Source: a marine actinobacterium MedAcidi-G2B
GTDB taxonomy: Bacteria; Actinomycetota; Acidimicrobiia; Acidimicrobiales; MedAcidi-G1
DNA: 54,925 nt
Reading direction: 5' to 3'
NCBI GenBank assembly: GCA_000817115.1
Contig: JUEO01000006.1
Location: forward strand, 1 to 54,925
Positions 1 through 8,144 of this stretch are shown in pieces. The position numbers were made by a program, and so were the translations under genes. The notes under the pieces were generated by a model. It was not told the origin of the DNA. It searched no databases and saw only the letters and a list, made by a program, of their open reading frames with translations. Numbering within the stretch: the stretch's first letter is position 1; each line of letters starts with the position of its first letter.

Positions 1-1
1 A

Positions 2-619
2 ACTCTTGCTTTCTTAGCAAGTGGGATGGAAGGGCTCAAGGTGCGAATTACAGCTAAAGCCCCGACAGAAAATGAAGTTGAAGCACTCTTAAATGATGAA
101 GAGGCAAGAGTCCGTTCAATTATAGGGTCACTCGTATTTGGCGTAGATGAAGAAAATATGGAAACAGTAGTTCTAAACGAATTGATAGCTCAAGGCTTGA
201 CACTAGCTACTGCAGAATCGATGACCGGTGGTCTTATTGCTTCCCGATTAACTGACATTCCAGGTTCAAGTCAAGCCTTCTTAGGTTCCATAGTGTCCTA
301 TGCGAACACCGTTAAACATGAAATTCTAAATGTCCCAGAGGGGCCTGTAGTTAGCGAACAGGCAGTGTTGTCGATGGCTAAAGGAGTATGTGCGGTATTA
401 GGGGCTGATGTTTCAGTAGCAGTAACTGGAGTGGCAGGACCCGAACCACAAGAGGGCAATCAGCCAGGATTAGTTTGGATTGGAACCAGTGTCGATGGAG
501 TAACTGAGGCAGTCAAGGTTCAATTTCCTTACGATCGAACGATGGCGCGCCAACTTACTGTGATAACAGCATTAGACCTTTTGCGTCGAAGACTTATTGG
601 GCGAACGGGAAAGAACTAG
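2..619 (+). CDS. cinA: CinA-family protein, C-terminal part (5' end outside window)
   Basis: The reading frame is open to the left edge, so this is the 3' part of a longer gene. The first visible residues (TLAFLASG then a KVRITAKA stretch) match the linker of full-length CinA, and the rest is the C-terminal nicotinamide-nucleotide amidohydrolase (PncC) domain, with the family's AESMTGG motif and the VAVTGVAGP block. The family deamidates NMN in pyridine-nucleotide recycling, and full-length CinA also carries an ADP-ribose pyrophosphatase/MoCF-like domain, which cannot be checked here. The gene lies upstream of recA as in many Actinobacteria and Firmicutes. It converges on msrB and the two stop codons share the CTAG at 616-619. 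An internal ATG at 26 is less likely to be the true start because homology continues upstream of it. Confidence 0.9.
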   Translation, partial: TLAFLASGMEGLKVRITAKAPTENEVEALLNDEEARVRSIIGSLVFGVDEENMETVVLNELIAQGLTLATAESMTGGLIASRLTDIPGSSQAFLGSIVSYANTVKHEILNVPEGPVVSEQAVLSMAKGVCAVLGADVSVAVTGVAGPEPQEGNQPGLVWIGTSVDGVTEAVKVQFPYDRTMARQLTVITALDLLRRRLIGRTGKN

Positions 620-1023
620 TTGCCCTCGGTCTCGAGATTAATGCAAGCAGAGTTGATGCAATAACGATCACCGGTAGGGGTGGGGCCGTCCGGGAATATG
701 TGCCCGAGATGAGCTCCACAGTTTGCGCAAAGAGTTTCAGTGCGAATCATTCCAAAACTCTGGTCAGAGTGAAAAGTTATGATTCCTTCTTGAATCGGGG
801 CATCGAAACTTGGCCAACCGCATCCGGAATCAAACTTACTCCCACTGCTAAACAATGGTTCATCACACACGATGCATCTGTAGGTTCCGTCGCGAGTTTC
901 ATCCCAGTAGATACCGGTAAACGGAGCTTCTGTATCTGCTTCTTGCGTGCATTTATACTGTTGGTCAGTTAAACGCTCACGTAAGGATTCTTTACTTTCG
1001 ATTTGATTTTCAGTGTTTTCCAC
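616..1023 (-). CDS. msrB: Peptide-methionine (R)-S-oxide reductase
   Basis: Reduces methionine-R-sulfoxide in oxidised proteins. The sequence shows the MsrB fold: the [14 protein letters not shown] entry, two CxxC zinc pairs (CIVC and CANC), the GWPSF active-site neighbourhood and the C-terminal [10 protein letters not shown] motif holding the catalytic cysteine. The frame can be extended to a GTG at 1086, but that codon lies inside the LexA box and the added residues do not resemble MsrB. I chose the GTG at 1021-1023 because a TACATT hexamer sits exactly 6 nt before it, the spacing seen at several other leaderless-looking genes here. Length from this start (135 aa) is normal for MsrB. It is convergent with cinA. 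Confidence 0.9.
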   Translation of the reverse strand: MENTENQIESKESLRERLTDQQYKCTQEADTEAPFTGIYWDETRDGTYRCIVCDEPLFSSGSKFDSGCGWPSFDAPIQEGIITFHSDQSFGMIRTETLCANCGAHLGHIFPDGPTPTGDRYCINSACINLETEGN

Positions 1024-1029
1024 TCTCTC

Positions 1030-1035
1030 AATGTA
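1030..1035 (-). promoter_or_regulatory. -10-like box of leaderless msrB
   Basis: TACATT on the minus strand, 6 nt before the GTG at 1023. It fits a TANNNT -10 element with transcription starting at or next to the start codon. Inference from spacing only. Confidence 0.4.
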
Positions 1036-1080
1036 GTGGAAAATATAGTTTTTAAAAAATTTTACGAAAATACTTGTATC

Positions 1081-1092
1081 GAACACGTGTTC
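1081..1092. promoter_or_regulatory. LexA box upstream of recA
   Basis: Perfect palindrome GAACACGTGTTC, flanked by TC and GC, matching the GAAC-N4-GTTC SOS box used by Gram-positive and actinobacterial LexA. It lies 97 bp before recA and also upstream of the divergent msrB. A canonical lexA gene is present at 10571-11209. Confidence 0.85.
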
Positions 1093-1122
1093 GCAATTAC
1101 AATGTTGTTATTAAGAAAAGAA

Positions 1123-1145
1123 ATGTCACACCCACCTTCTAGATT
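1123..1145 (+). promoter_or_regulatory. RecA-NDp-like (PafBC-type) promoter of recA
   Basis: ATGTCACAC, 8 nt, then TAGATT. This fits the LexA-independent actinobacterial DNA-damage promoter reported upstream of mycobacterial recA (roughly tTGTCRgtg-N8-TAnnnT, PafBC-dependent) in spacing, in the TGTCA core and in the -10, though not in the first T or the GTG. A start site near 1152 would leave a leader of about 38 nt with a GGAG ribosome-binding site. No WYL-domain regulator gene is in the window. Confidence 0.5.
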
Positions 1146-1189
1146 CTTGATGTAAGAAATATTAGGAATCAAATAAGAACGGAGTTCTC

Positions 1190-2311
1190 ATGACGAAGAA
1201 AAATAATAAGACCAACAAGATAGTTCCTGAAATAGGGGCAGATTCTGCTGAAAGAGGTAAAGCTCTTGACGTTGCGCTTGGACAGATTGAAAAACAGTTT
1301 GGCGCTGGAGCCGTTATGAAAATGGGCGATAAGTCTTCAATGGCCATTGAAACAGTGCCAACCGGTGCCTTGGCTCTTGATTTAGCTTTAGGTGTAGGTG
1401 GGCTTCCTCGGGGAAGAGTAGTTGAAATCTACGGTCCTGAAGGTTCAGGTAAAACGACTTTAGCCACTCACGTTGTTGCAGAAGCGCAACGAAACGGTGG
1501 AGTATGTGCTTATATCGATGCTGAACATGCCATGGATCCAACTTATGCAAGAGCAATTGGGGTTGATGTTGACGAATTGTTGATATCTCAACCTGATACT
1601 GGGGAACAAGCCCTTGAAATAGTTGACATGCTTGTTCGGTCAGGCGCTCTTGATGTAATCGTTATAGATTCGGTTGCTGCTTTGACTCCGAGGGCTGAAA
1701 TAGAAGGAGACATGGGAGATGCACATGTTGGACTTCAGGCACGTTTAATGTCGCAAGCTTTAAGAAAACTTGCATCGAATTTAAATCGCTCTCAGACGAT
1801 ATGTATTTTCATAAATCAATTGCGAGAAAAAATTGGTGTGATGTTTGGATCTCCAGAAACCACTCCAGGAGGTAGAGCGCTCAAGTTCTATTCTTCAGTG
1901 CGTCTTGATATTCGCCGCATTGAAGCTTTGAAAGATGGTTTAGACATAGTCGGAAACAGGACAAGAGTCAAAGTAGTGAAAAATAAAGTGGCTCCACCTT
2001 TCCGTCAAGCAGAGTTTGACATCATGTATGGACAAGGAATCAGCCGCGAAGGCTCAGTCATAGACCTCGGAGCAGATTTGGACATTGTTAAGAAATCTGG
2101 TGCTTGGTATACCTACGAGGGCGAACAACTAGGTCAGGGTCGAGAAAATGCTAAAAAATTCCTTTTCGATAATCCTGAAGTAATGATGGAAATTACGGAC
2201 CGGGTTTGGCGTGAAGTAGCCCCGAAAGTCGAAGAGTCTGTCGAAGAAGAAACTGTCGACACAGATGAATTTACTGAAACAGATGATTTACCAATAAGCC
2301 TTGACGAGTGA
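1190..2311 (+). CDS. recA: Recombinase RecA
   Basis: ATP-dependent strand-exchange protein for homologous recombination, and co-protease for LexA self-cleavage. Of its 373 residues, the Walker [10 protein letters not shown] is at 82-90, Walker B-type [10 protein letters not shown] at about 155-165, then the L1/L2 DNA-binding loops including the [14 protein letters not shown] stretch, and an acidic C-terminal tail ([15 protein letters not shown]). The ATG at 1190 is preceded by GGAG. There is no intein. Two damage-responsive elements lie upstream (LexA box 1081-1092, RecA-NDp-like promoter 1123-1145). recX, which usually follows recA in Actinobacteria, is absent: miaB starts 72 bp downstream. 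Confidence 0.98.
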   Translation: MTKKNNKTNKIVPEIGADSAERGKALDVALGQIEKQFGAGAVMKMGDKSSMAIETVPTGALALDLALGVGGLPRGRVVEIYGPEGSGKTTLATHVVAEAQRNGGVCAYIDAEHAMDPTYARAIGVDVDELLISQPDTGEQALEIVDMLVRSGALDVIVIDSVAALTPRAEIEGDMGDAHVGLQARLMSQALRKLASNLNRSQTICIFINQLREKIGVMFGSPETTPGGRALKFYSSVRLDIRRIEALKDGLDIVGNRTRVKVVKNKVAPPFRQAEFDIMYGQGISREGSVIDLGADLDIVKKSGAWYTYEGEQLGQGRENAKKFLFDNPEVMMEITDRVWREVAPKVEESVEEETVDTDEFTETDDLPISLDE

Positions 2312-2371
2312 ATTTAGATCTAAACTGCTTTACTACTCTCGGCTAGGTTCGTGATCTGAGCTATACCTGCG

Positions 2372-2377
2372 TAACCT
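2372..2377 (+). promoter_or_regulatory. -10-like box of leaderless miaB
   Basis: TAACCT, followed by exactly 6 nt and the ATG of miaB, with no ribosome-binding site in between. A loose -35 (TTCGTG, about 2348) lies 18 nt upstream. Confidence 0.45.
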
Positions 2378-2383
2378 AAAAGA

Positions 2384-3871
2384 ATGAGCGAAAACTCAGA
2401 ATCTTTATCTCCTCGTACATACACAGTTCGTACTTATGGCTGTCAAATGAATGAGCATGACAGCGAACGTATAGCAGGCCTTTTAGAAGCAGATGGTTTG
2501 ACGCTTGCTAACACGGATGAAGAGGCTGATGTCATTGTTCTAAATACCTGTTGTATCCGCGAGAACGCTGATAATAAGCTTTATGGCGCCTTGGGGAATT
2601 TAAAAACTCTTAAGGAAGAGCGTCCAAATATGCAGATTGCAGTGGCTGGATGTTTGGCGCAAAAAGATCGTGAAATTATCCAGCAAAAAGCTGGGCATGT
2701 TGACGTAGTGTTTGGTACACATAATGTTCATAGAGCCATTGATCTACTTGCTGAAGCTCGTCTAAATGGGCCTGTTATAGAGGTTTTAGAAGAAGTCGTG
2801 CAGGAAGAATCTGAACTCTTCCCTTCTGCTTTACCGACACGTCGAGAAGAAGATCATAGTGCTTTGGTTACTTTGCAGATTGGGTGTGATAATTCTTGCG
2901 CTTTCTGCATAGTTCCATCGGTGCGAGGACCTGAAATTAGTCGTCCGTTTGGTCAGCTTATTGATGAAATTGGAAGTCTCGCTTCTGAAGGCGTGACGGA
3001 AATTACTTTGTTAGGTCAAAATGTAAATTCTTATGGGCGTGATTTAACTATGAAATTACGTCAGCAAGAAAGCAGTTCCACTGATCAGATTACTGCTGGA
3101 GAGATTTGGGCTTTAGATGAAAGTCGACGGCTTCGGCCTTTGTTCGCTGACTTACTTCGTGCTGTTGGGAAAGTGGAGGGAATAGAGCGAGTTAGGTTCA
3201 CCAGTCCTCATCCAAAAGATTTACGCCCCGAAACAATTGCAGCTATGGCTGATGTTGATGAAGTTTGTGAACATTTGCACTTGCCGCTCCAGTCAGGAAG
3301 TGATCGGATACTCGCAAGTATGCACCGTGGGTATACCGCTGAACGCTATTTACAGCGGCTCAATCAAGCACGAAATCAAATTAGAGATCTAGCCGTTACT
3401 ACTGACATCATTGTTGGGTTCCCGGGGGAAACTGAAGAAGATTTTGTGCAAACACTTGAGATTGTGGCAGAGGTTGGATTTGACTCGGCTTACACTTTTA
3501 TTTTTTCTCCTAGACCAGGAACCGAAGCGGCAGAGATGGTTGACAAGTATGTTGATCATGATGTTTCTGTTAATCGCTACGAAAGACTACGTAGAGTCAT
3601 TACTCGTTCGTCGGCTTTAGAGCATCAGGCCCGAGTCGGACGTATTGAATCAATAGTTATTGAAGGTCCATCAAAACGCGAACCAAATCAAGTTACGGGT
3701 CGAACTCGCCAGAATAAAATAGTGCATGTGGAATCCATGAAAGGGCTTAATGCAGGAACTTACGCTGATGTGGAAATAACCGAGGCAGGTGGTTATTACT
3801 TGATGGGCGAGTTAGTACAAATCACGGCTCAACCAAAGTCTCGCCGTCGCATTCCAGTAGTTTCTGGATAA
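2384..3871 (+). CDS. miaB: tRNA-2-methylthio-N6-dimethylallyladenosine synthase MiaB
   Basis: Radical-SAM methylthiotransferase that converts i6A37 to ms2i6A37 in tRNAs reading UNN codons. The N-terminal UPF0004 domain has Cys20, Cys56 and Cys90 for the auxiliary cluster, the radical SAM motif is C168-x3-C172-x2-C175, and the C-terminal TRAM domain holds the GRTRQNKIVHV stretch. About 30 extra residues (TMKLRQQESSSTDQITAGEI onward) sit between GRDL and RPLFADLLRAV, where most MiaB proteins have a short loop. A TAACCT box at 2372-2377 lies 6 nt before the ATG, suggesting a leaderless transcript starting a new unit after recA. miaA follows after 4 nt, so the enzymes for the two successive modification steps are co-expressed. 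Confidence 0.96.
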   Translation: MSENSESLSPRTYTVRTYGCQMNEHDSERIAGLLEADGLTLANTDEEADVIVLNTCCIRENADNKLYGALGNLKTLKEERPNMQIAVAGCLAQKDREIIQQKAGHVDVVFGTHNVHRAIDLLAEARLNGPVIEVLEEVVQEESELFPSALPTRREEDHSALVTLQIGCDNSCAFCIVPSVRGPEISRPFGQLIDEIGSLASEGVTEITLLGQNVNSYGRDLTMKLRQQESSSTDQITAGEIWALDESRRLRPLFADLLRAVGKVEGIERVRFTSPHPKDLRPETIAAMADVDEVCEHLHLPLQSGSDRILASMHRGYTAERYLQRLNQARNQIRDLAVTTDIIVGFPGETEEDFVQTLEIVAEVGFDSAYTFIFSPRPGTEAAEMVDKYVDHDVSVNRYERLRRVITRSSALEHQARVGRIESIVIEGPSKREPNQVTGRTRQNKIVHVESMKGLNAGTYADVEITEAGGYYLMGELVQITAQPKSRRRIPVVSG

Positions 3872-3875
3872 TTTT

Positions 3876-4796
3876 ATGATTATTCCCAACGGCCATTTGG
3901 TGCTTATAGGGACTACTGCTTCTGGAAAATCTTCATTATCCATAGAAGTGGCTAAGAAAAGACCAATTCTTGAAATTATTTCTATGGATTCAATGGCGAT
4001 CTATCAGGGAATGAACATCGGAACTGCCACACCTTCGGATGATGAACAAAGTGAAGTTCAACATCATCTAATAAACATTGTTGAACCCACTGAAGAATTT
4101 TCAGTTTCACAATTTCAAGAAGCTGCAAATAATTCTTTAATGGAAATTGAGGACAGAAAACAAAAAGCTCTTTTGGTAGGTGGGACAGGGCTTCATGTGA
4201 GAGCAGTCGTGGACAGCTTGTCTATCCCAGGACAATTCCCTGAGGTTAAACGAGAAATTGAATTTGAGACTGACACAACAAAACTTTATAAACAGTTAGA
4301 GAACTTGGATCCAGTTGCTGCTAAGAAGATGGAGCCTACAAATCGAAGAAGAGTAGTGAGAGCGTTAGAGGTGACTCTTGGTTCAGGGAAACCTTTTTCC
4401 CAATTCGGTCCTGGCATGGATTCATATCCATCTACCCCATTTACTCAGATCGGGCTTCAGCTTTCGCGTGAAACCATAGACAAACGTATTTCTGAGCGTT
4501 ATGAACAACAAGTCGCTAGTGGTTTTCTAGAGGAAGTAGAAATTGTTATGGCTAAGGGCCTTTCTCGTACTGCTGCTCCAGCTTTGGGATACAAGGAGTT
4601 TCATTCACATCTCCGTGGAGAATGCTCTCTTGAAGAAGCAATTGAAAAAGCAGTTATCGCCACAAGAAGGTTTGCGCGACGACAAGAGCGTTGGTTTCGT
4701 CGAGATCCGCGTATCAACTGGTTAGAAGTCGTAGAGGACCCCTCCGAAGTCCTCGAAGAAGTATTAAAAATATTCGATCAAGCAAACAAAAATTAA
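3876..4796 (+). CDS. miaA: tRNA dimethylallyltransferase MiaA
   Basis: Adds a dimethylallyl group to N6 of A37 in tRNA, giving the substrate for MiaB. The P-loop GTTASGKSS is at residues 12-20, the family hallmark SMDSMAIYQGMNIGTA follows, then GGTGLHVRA and the C-terminal TRRFARRQERWFR segment. 306 aa is normal for the family. It starts 4 nt after the miaB stop and is followed by dapF with a 33-nt gap. Confidence 0.96.
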   Translation: MIIPNGHLVLIGTTASGKSSLSIEVAKKRPILEIISMDSMAIYQGMNIGTATPSDDEQSEVQHHLINIVEPTEEFSVSQFQEAANNSLMEIEDRKQKALLVGGTGLHVRAVVDSLSIPGQFPEVKREIEFETDTTKLYKQLENLDPVAAKKMEPTNRRRVVRALEVTLGSGKPFSQFGPGMDSYPSTPFTQIGLQLSRETIDKRISERYEQQVASGFLEEVEIVMAKGLSRTAAPALGYKEFHSHLRGECSLEEAIEKAVIATRRFARRQERWFRRDPRINWLEVVEDPSEVLEEVLKIFDQANKN

Positions 4797-4829
4797 TTAG
4801 CCGCACTAACACACCATCTATAGGCCAAA

Positions 4830-5621
4830 ATGGAGTACATGCAGATAAGTCGTTATCAAGGACTCGGAAATGATTTCCTCATTACATTCCTAGAGGATCT
4901 ACCAAATGATCCTTTCGTCATTGCTCGCCATCTTTGTGATCGGAAAAATTCTATTGGAGCTGATGGGCTAATTTTCGGTACTCCATCAACGTCAGGAGAT
5001 GCTTTCTTTACTCTCTTCAACTCGGATGGAAGTGAAGCAGAAGTAAGTGGAAATGGTTTAGCTTGTTTCGGATATGCAATCCATCGAAACGATATGACAA
5101 AAGAACTGATCACGATAGAGACAGCAACAACAGAGCACAAAATTTGGATTAGGAAAAGTTCAAATAATTCTGCTTTTGTTGAGGCATCACTTAATACTCC
5201 AAATAAAGGACCAGCTTTTGACGACTTGAAGATAGATCTTGGAGGAACGAAGCACACTCGGGCTGCATCGGTTGATGTTGGTAACCCGCATTTGGTCATT
5301 GAAGTTGAAGATATAGAAGGCATTGATTTGGGTAAAGTTGGACCAAAATTAGAAGCATTCTTTATGCCTGTTGGTTGCAATATTCACTTAGTTTCAATTT
5401 CAGATGATCAAGCGATTCAAGTGCGACACTGGGAGCGAGGAGTTGGACTAACTGAGGCTTGTGGATCAGGTGCAGTAGCATCAGCTTGGGCAGCGCATCA
5501 GTGGGGTGTGGTTAGTAATGATGTGCAAGTGGGAATGCCTGGAGGCACAGCATCGGTGTCGCTGGGGGAGAGACCAACCTACATGTGTGAAGTTATCTAT
5601 GAGGGAGAATTTGAGGTCTGA
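4830..5621 (+). CDS. dapF: Diaminopimelate epimerase
   Basis: Converts LL-diaminopimelate to meso-diaminopimelate for peptidoglycan and lysine. The two active-site cysteines are in GNGLACFGYA (the usual GNGxRC with the arginine replaced by alanine) and EACGSGAVAS, and the YQGLGNDF entry motif is clear. An ATG at 4839 would also fit the family N-terminus (MQISRYQGLGND). It is followed without any gap by hflX. With dapC, dapD and dapE downstream, this window encodes the last four diaminopimelate steps. Confidence 0.95.
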   Translation: MEYMQISRYQGLGNDFLITFLEDLPNDPFVIARHLCDRKNSIGADGLIFGTPSTSGDAFFTLFNSDGSEAEVSGNGLACFGYAIHRNDMTKELITIETATTEHKIWIRKSSNNSAFVEASLNTPNKGPAFDDLKIDLGGTKHTRAASVDVGNPHLVIEVEDIEGIDLGKVGPKLEAFFMPVGCNIHLVSISDDQAIQVRHWERGVGLTEACGSGAVASAWAAHQWGVVSNDVQVGMPGGTASVSLGERPTYMCEVIYEGEFEV

Positions 5622-6968
5622 ATGGTTGAAGAATCAGATCAGGAATTTCAATCTCAAACCGATGAATCTCATAGAGGTGCCTTTGGTGAATACGGAGGAA
5701 CAGCTAAAGGTTTAATTGACCGATCGTTCCGAGAACGGATTGTTTTAGCTGCAGTAACTTTAGAAAAAGTAGAAAGTGAAGAAACAGAAGCTTCTTTGCA
5801 AGAGCTCGCACTCTTAGTCGACACTGCAGGTGCTGATCCTGTGGCTCAAATAGTACAAAATCGGCAAGTGCCAGATCGAACTACGTATGTTGGACGAGGT
5901 AAAGCAGAAGAAATACGTCAGGTCTCAGACTCTTTAGATGCTGACACTGTTGTATTTGATAATGAATTGACTCCTGCCCAGCAAGGCAATCTTGAAAAGA
6001 TTCTCAAACGTAGTGCGCTTGATCGGACAGCGGTGATATTAGATATTTTTGCACAGAATGCTTCAAGTCCAGAAGGAAAGACACAGGTTGAACTCGCACA
6101 ACTTCGGTATCTTCTACCGCGTCTCCGCCGATCCGGTCATGCCTTCTCTCAACAGGGCGGAGGAATAGGTACAAGGGGGCCAGGAGAGACTCAACTTGAA
6201 GTTGACCGGCGTCGTCTTATGCGGCGGATAAGTAAGTTGGAATCTAACCTAAAGCAGTTGAAGAAAAATCGTGCTACTCAATCAAAATCACGGAAACGTA
6301 CAAATAATCATGCGGTAACTATTGTCGGGTACACCAACGCAGGAAAATCCACATTACTTAATTCTCTCACCAACGCTGGAGTGTTAGTTGAGGATCGACT
6401 ATTCGCCACTCTTGATGCCACTACGCGACGGCTTCAATTACCTGGGGGAGAGAAAGTCTATTTGACCGACACTGTTGGCTTTGTTCGCAAATTACCTCAT
6501 CAGTTAGTTGAAGCTTTTACCTCCACTCTTGATGTAGTGATTGATGCTGATCTGTTAATCCATGTTGTTGATTCATCAGATCCGGATCCCAAAGGAAGCA
6601 TCGAAGCTGTCCATTCAGTCTTAAGGGAAATCGGAGCAGATGGAATAACGCAAATCTATGCATTCAATAAGGCAGATTTAGATCAATCCGCAGCTCAACG
6701 ACTAGTAAGGCAAGAACAAGACGCTGTTGCTGTATCAGCAGTGACCGGTGAGGGCCTCGAAGACTTGTTAAAGAAAATTGGAGAACATCTAAGAGAACTA
6801 TCCCAAGTCATTGAGTTATTTATCCCATATGACAGAGGAGATGTCTTGGCCAAGACTCATCGCGAGGGGCAAGTGTTAGAGGAAGTCCCAGAAGAAAAAG
6901 GATGGAAAGTCTTTGCCCGCTTAGAGAAATCCTCAGTGGGCCGTTTAGAAGAATTCATGAGAGAATAG
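5622..6968 (+). CDS. hflX: Ribosome-associated GTPase HflX
   Basis: GTPase that splits or rescues stalled 70S ribosomes, notably under heat stress in characterised bacteria. An N-terminal HflX domain (about 40-215) contains the VGRGKAEE and GxGxRGPGETQLE signatures and a basic linker (LKKNRATQSKSRKR). The G domain follows with G1 VGYTNAGKST at 235-244, G3 DTVGFVRKLPHQL and G4 NKAD. It starts at the base after the dapF stop (TGA then ATG), which points to translational coupling. 448 aa. Confidence 0.96.
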   Translation: MVEESDQEFQSQTDESHRGAFGEYGGTAKGLIDRSFRERIVLAAVTLEKVESEETEASLQELALLVDTAGADPVAQIVQNRQVPDRTTYVGRGKAEEIRQVSDSLDADTVVFDNELTPAQQGNLEKILKRSALDRTAVILDIFAQNASSPEGKTQVELAQLRYLLPRLRRSGHAFSQQGGGIGTRGPGETQLEVDRRRLMRRISKLESNLKQLKKNRATQSKSRKRTNNHAVTIVGYTNAGKSTLLNSLTNAGVLVEDRLFATLDATTRRLQLPGGEKVYLTDTVGFVRKLPHQLVEAFTSTLDVVIDADLLIHVVDSSDPDPKGSIEAVHSVLREIGADGITQIYAFNKADLDQSAAQRLVRQEQDAVAVSAVTGEGLEDLLKKIGEHLRELSQVIELFIPYDRGDVLAKTHREGQVLEEVPEEKGWKVFARLEKSSVGRLEEFMRE

Positions 6969-6972
6969 ATAA

Positions 6973-8103
6973 ATGGTTACTCAAGAAAGTTTTATCCCAC
7001 CTCCGATGCCTGTGTTGAGTCGAACAGGGGAGTTACGAGAAAGAGCAGCTTCTTTACCAGGTGGTGCTGTAGATCTATCTGTTGGAAATCCGATAGATCC
7101 TGTGCCGGAAATAATCATTCAGTCTCTGAAAGATCACGATTTGGCTCGCCCCTACCCTGACTTTGGTGGACGTCAGGTAATCATGGGAGAGGTAATTAGT
7201 GATTGGTCAGAGAAGCAGTTAAATACAACAATTGACCCTTCTGATTACGGAATTTGTATAGGAACTAAAGAATTTATCGCTGGGGCACCAAAGATTTTAA
7301 GTCTTCGTGACCCTCAGAGAGACACCGTTTTGTATCCAGAGATTGCATATCCGTCTTATGCCATGGGTGCAGATTTGGCAGGTTGCCGAGCTGTCCCAGT
7401 CGCTATGGACACCGACTGGAAGATAGACGTTTCAAGTATTGATCCAGAAGATGCGAAAAGGGCACTGATGCTTTGGATTAATACGCCCGGAAATCCAGCT
7501 GGAGGTCTTGACGATTTAGACACGGTAGTCGAGTGGGGTCGCAAACATGCTGTGCCTGTCTTTAGCGATGAGTGTTATGTCGAATTCACTTGGGACGGCC
7601 CAGCCCGATCCGTTCTCCAATACGGGAATGAGGGAGTGGTGGCCGTGCATTCTCTTTCTAAGCGTTCAAATTTGGCAGGACTAAGATTCGGCTTCTATGC
7701 AGGTGACCCAGAAATAGTCTCGTATTGCCGAGAAATAAGAAGACACCAAGGCCTCATGGTTTCCGGGCATGCACAAGTAGCAGGTATTACTGCATTACAA
7801 GATCAAGAACATGTTGAAGTCCAAAGGGAAAGATACAAAAAACGTCTTGAACGTCTTATAGGAATTCTTGCTCATATGGGTATTGAAGCAAGCATGCCAG
7901 GAGGTTCTTTTTATCTTTGGGTCCTATCAGCAGAAAAGAATTCTTCTAAACTCGCTTTTCTTCTAGCAGAAAAACTTGGAGTTATTTCGGTACCTGGAGA
8001 GACCTATGGGCCCAGAGGTGCCGGTTATGTGCGTTTGGCTGCCATAGTCTCAGAAGAGAACCTCACATTATTAGAGAAGCGAGCAGAAGACTTACAAAAA
8101 TAA
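6973..8103 (+). CDS. dapC: Succinyldiaminopimelate transaminase (DapC-type aminotransferase)
   Basis: PLP-dependent fold-type I aminotransferase, 376 aa. The Schiff-base lysine is Lys230 in HSLSKRSNLAGLRFGF; NTPGNPAG (about 170-177) and SDECYVEF are the PLP-contact motifs. Position between dapF/hflX and dapD/dapE makes the succinylated diaminopimelate intermediate the likely substrate, since aminotransferase sequence alone rarely fixes specificity. The start is 4 nt after the hflX stop. Confidence 0.88.
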   Translation: MVTQESFIPPPMPVLSRTGELRERAASLPGGAVDLSVGNPIDPVPEIIIQSLKDHDLARPYPDFGGRQVIMGEVISDWSEKQLNTTIDPSDYGICIGTKEFIAGAPKILSLRDPQRDTVLYPEIAYPSYAMGADLAGCRAVPVAMDTDWKIDVSSIDPEDAKRALMLWINTPGNPAGGLDDLDTVVEWGRKHAVPVFSDECYVEFTWDGPARSVLQYGNEGVVAVHSLSKRSNLAGLRFGFYAGDPEIVSYCREIRRHQGLMVSGHAQVAGITALQDQEHVEVQRERYKKRLERLIGILAHMGIEASMPGGSFYLWVLSAEKNSSKLAFLLAEKLGVISVPGETYGPRGAGYVRLAAIVSEENLTLLEKRAEDLQK

Positions 8104-8132
8104 TTGTGTTCACTCTTGGGGTCTAAGGAAGG

Positions 8133-8138
8133 TAGTCT
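8133..8138 (+). promoter_or_regulatory. -10-like box of leaderless dapD
   Basis: TAGTCT, then 6 nt (CACACT), then the dapD ATG at 8145. There is no ribosome-binding site, so dapD-dapE may have their own leaderless promoter inside the cluster. Confidence 0.45.
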
Positions 8139-8144
8139 CACACT

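Noticed and set aside
1024-1086. Upstream GTG start for msrB at 1086
   Set aside because: It lies within the LexA box and adds residues unlike MsrB; the GTG at 1023 has a well-placed -10 box.
4856-5380. 174-codon minus-strand open frame inside dapF
   Set aside because: Antisense shadow of a well-conserved gene with no recognisable product.
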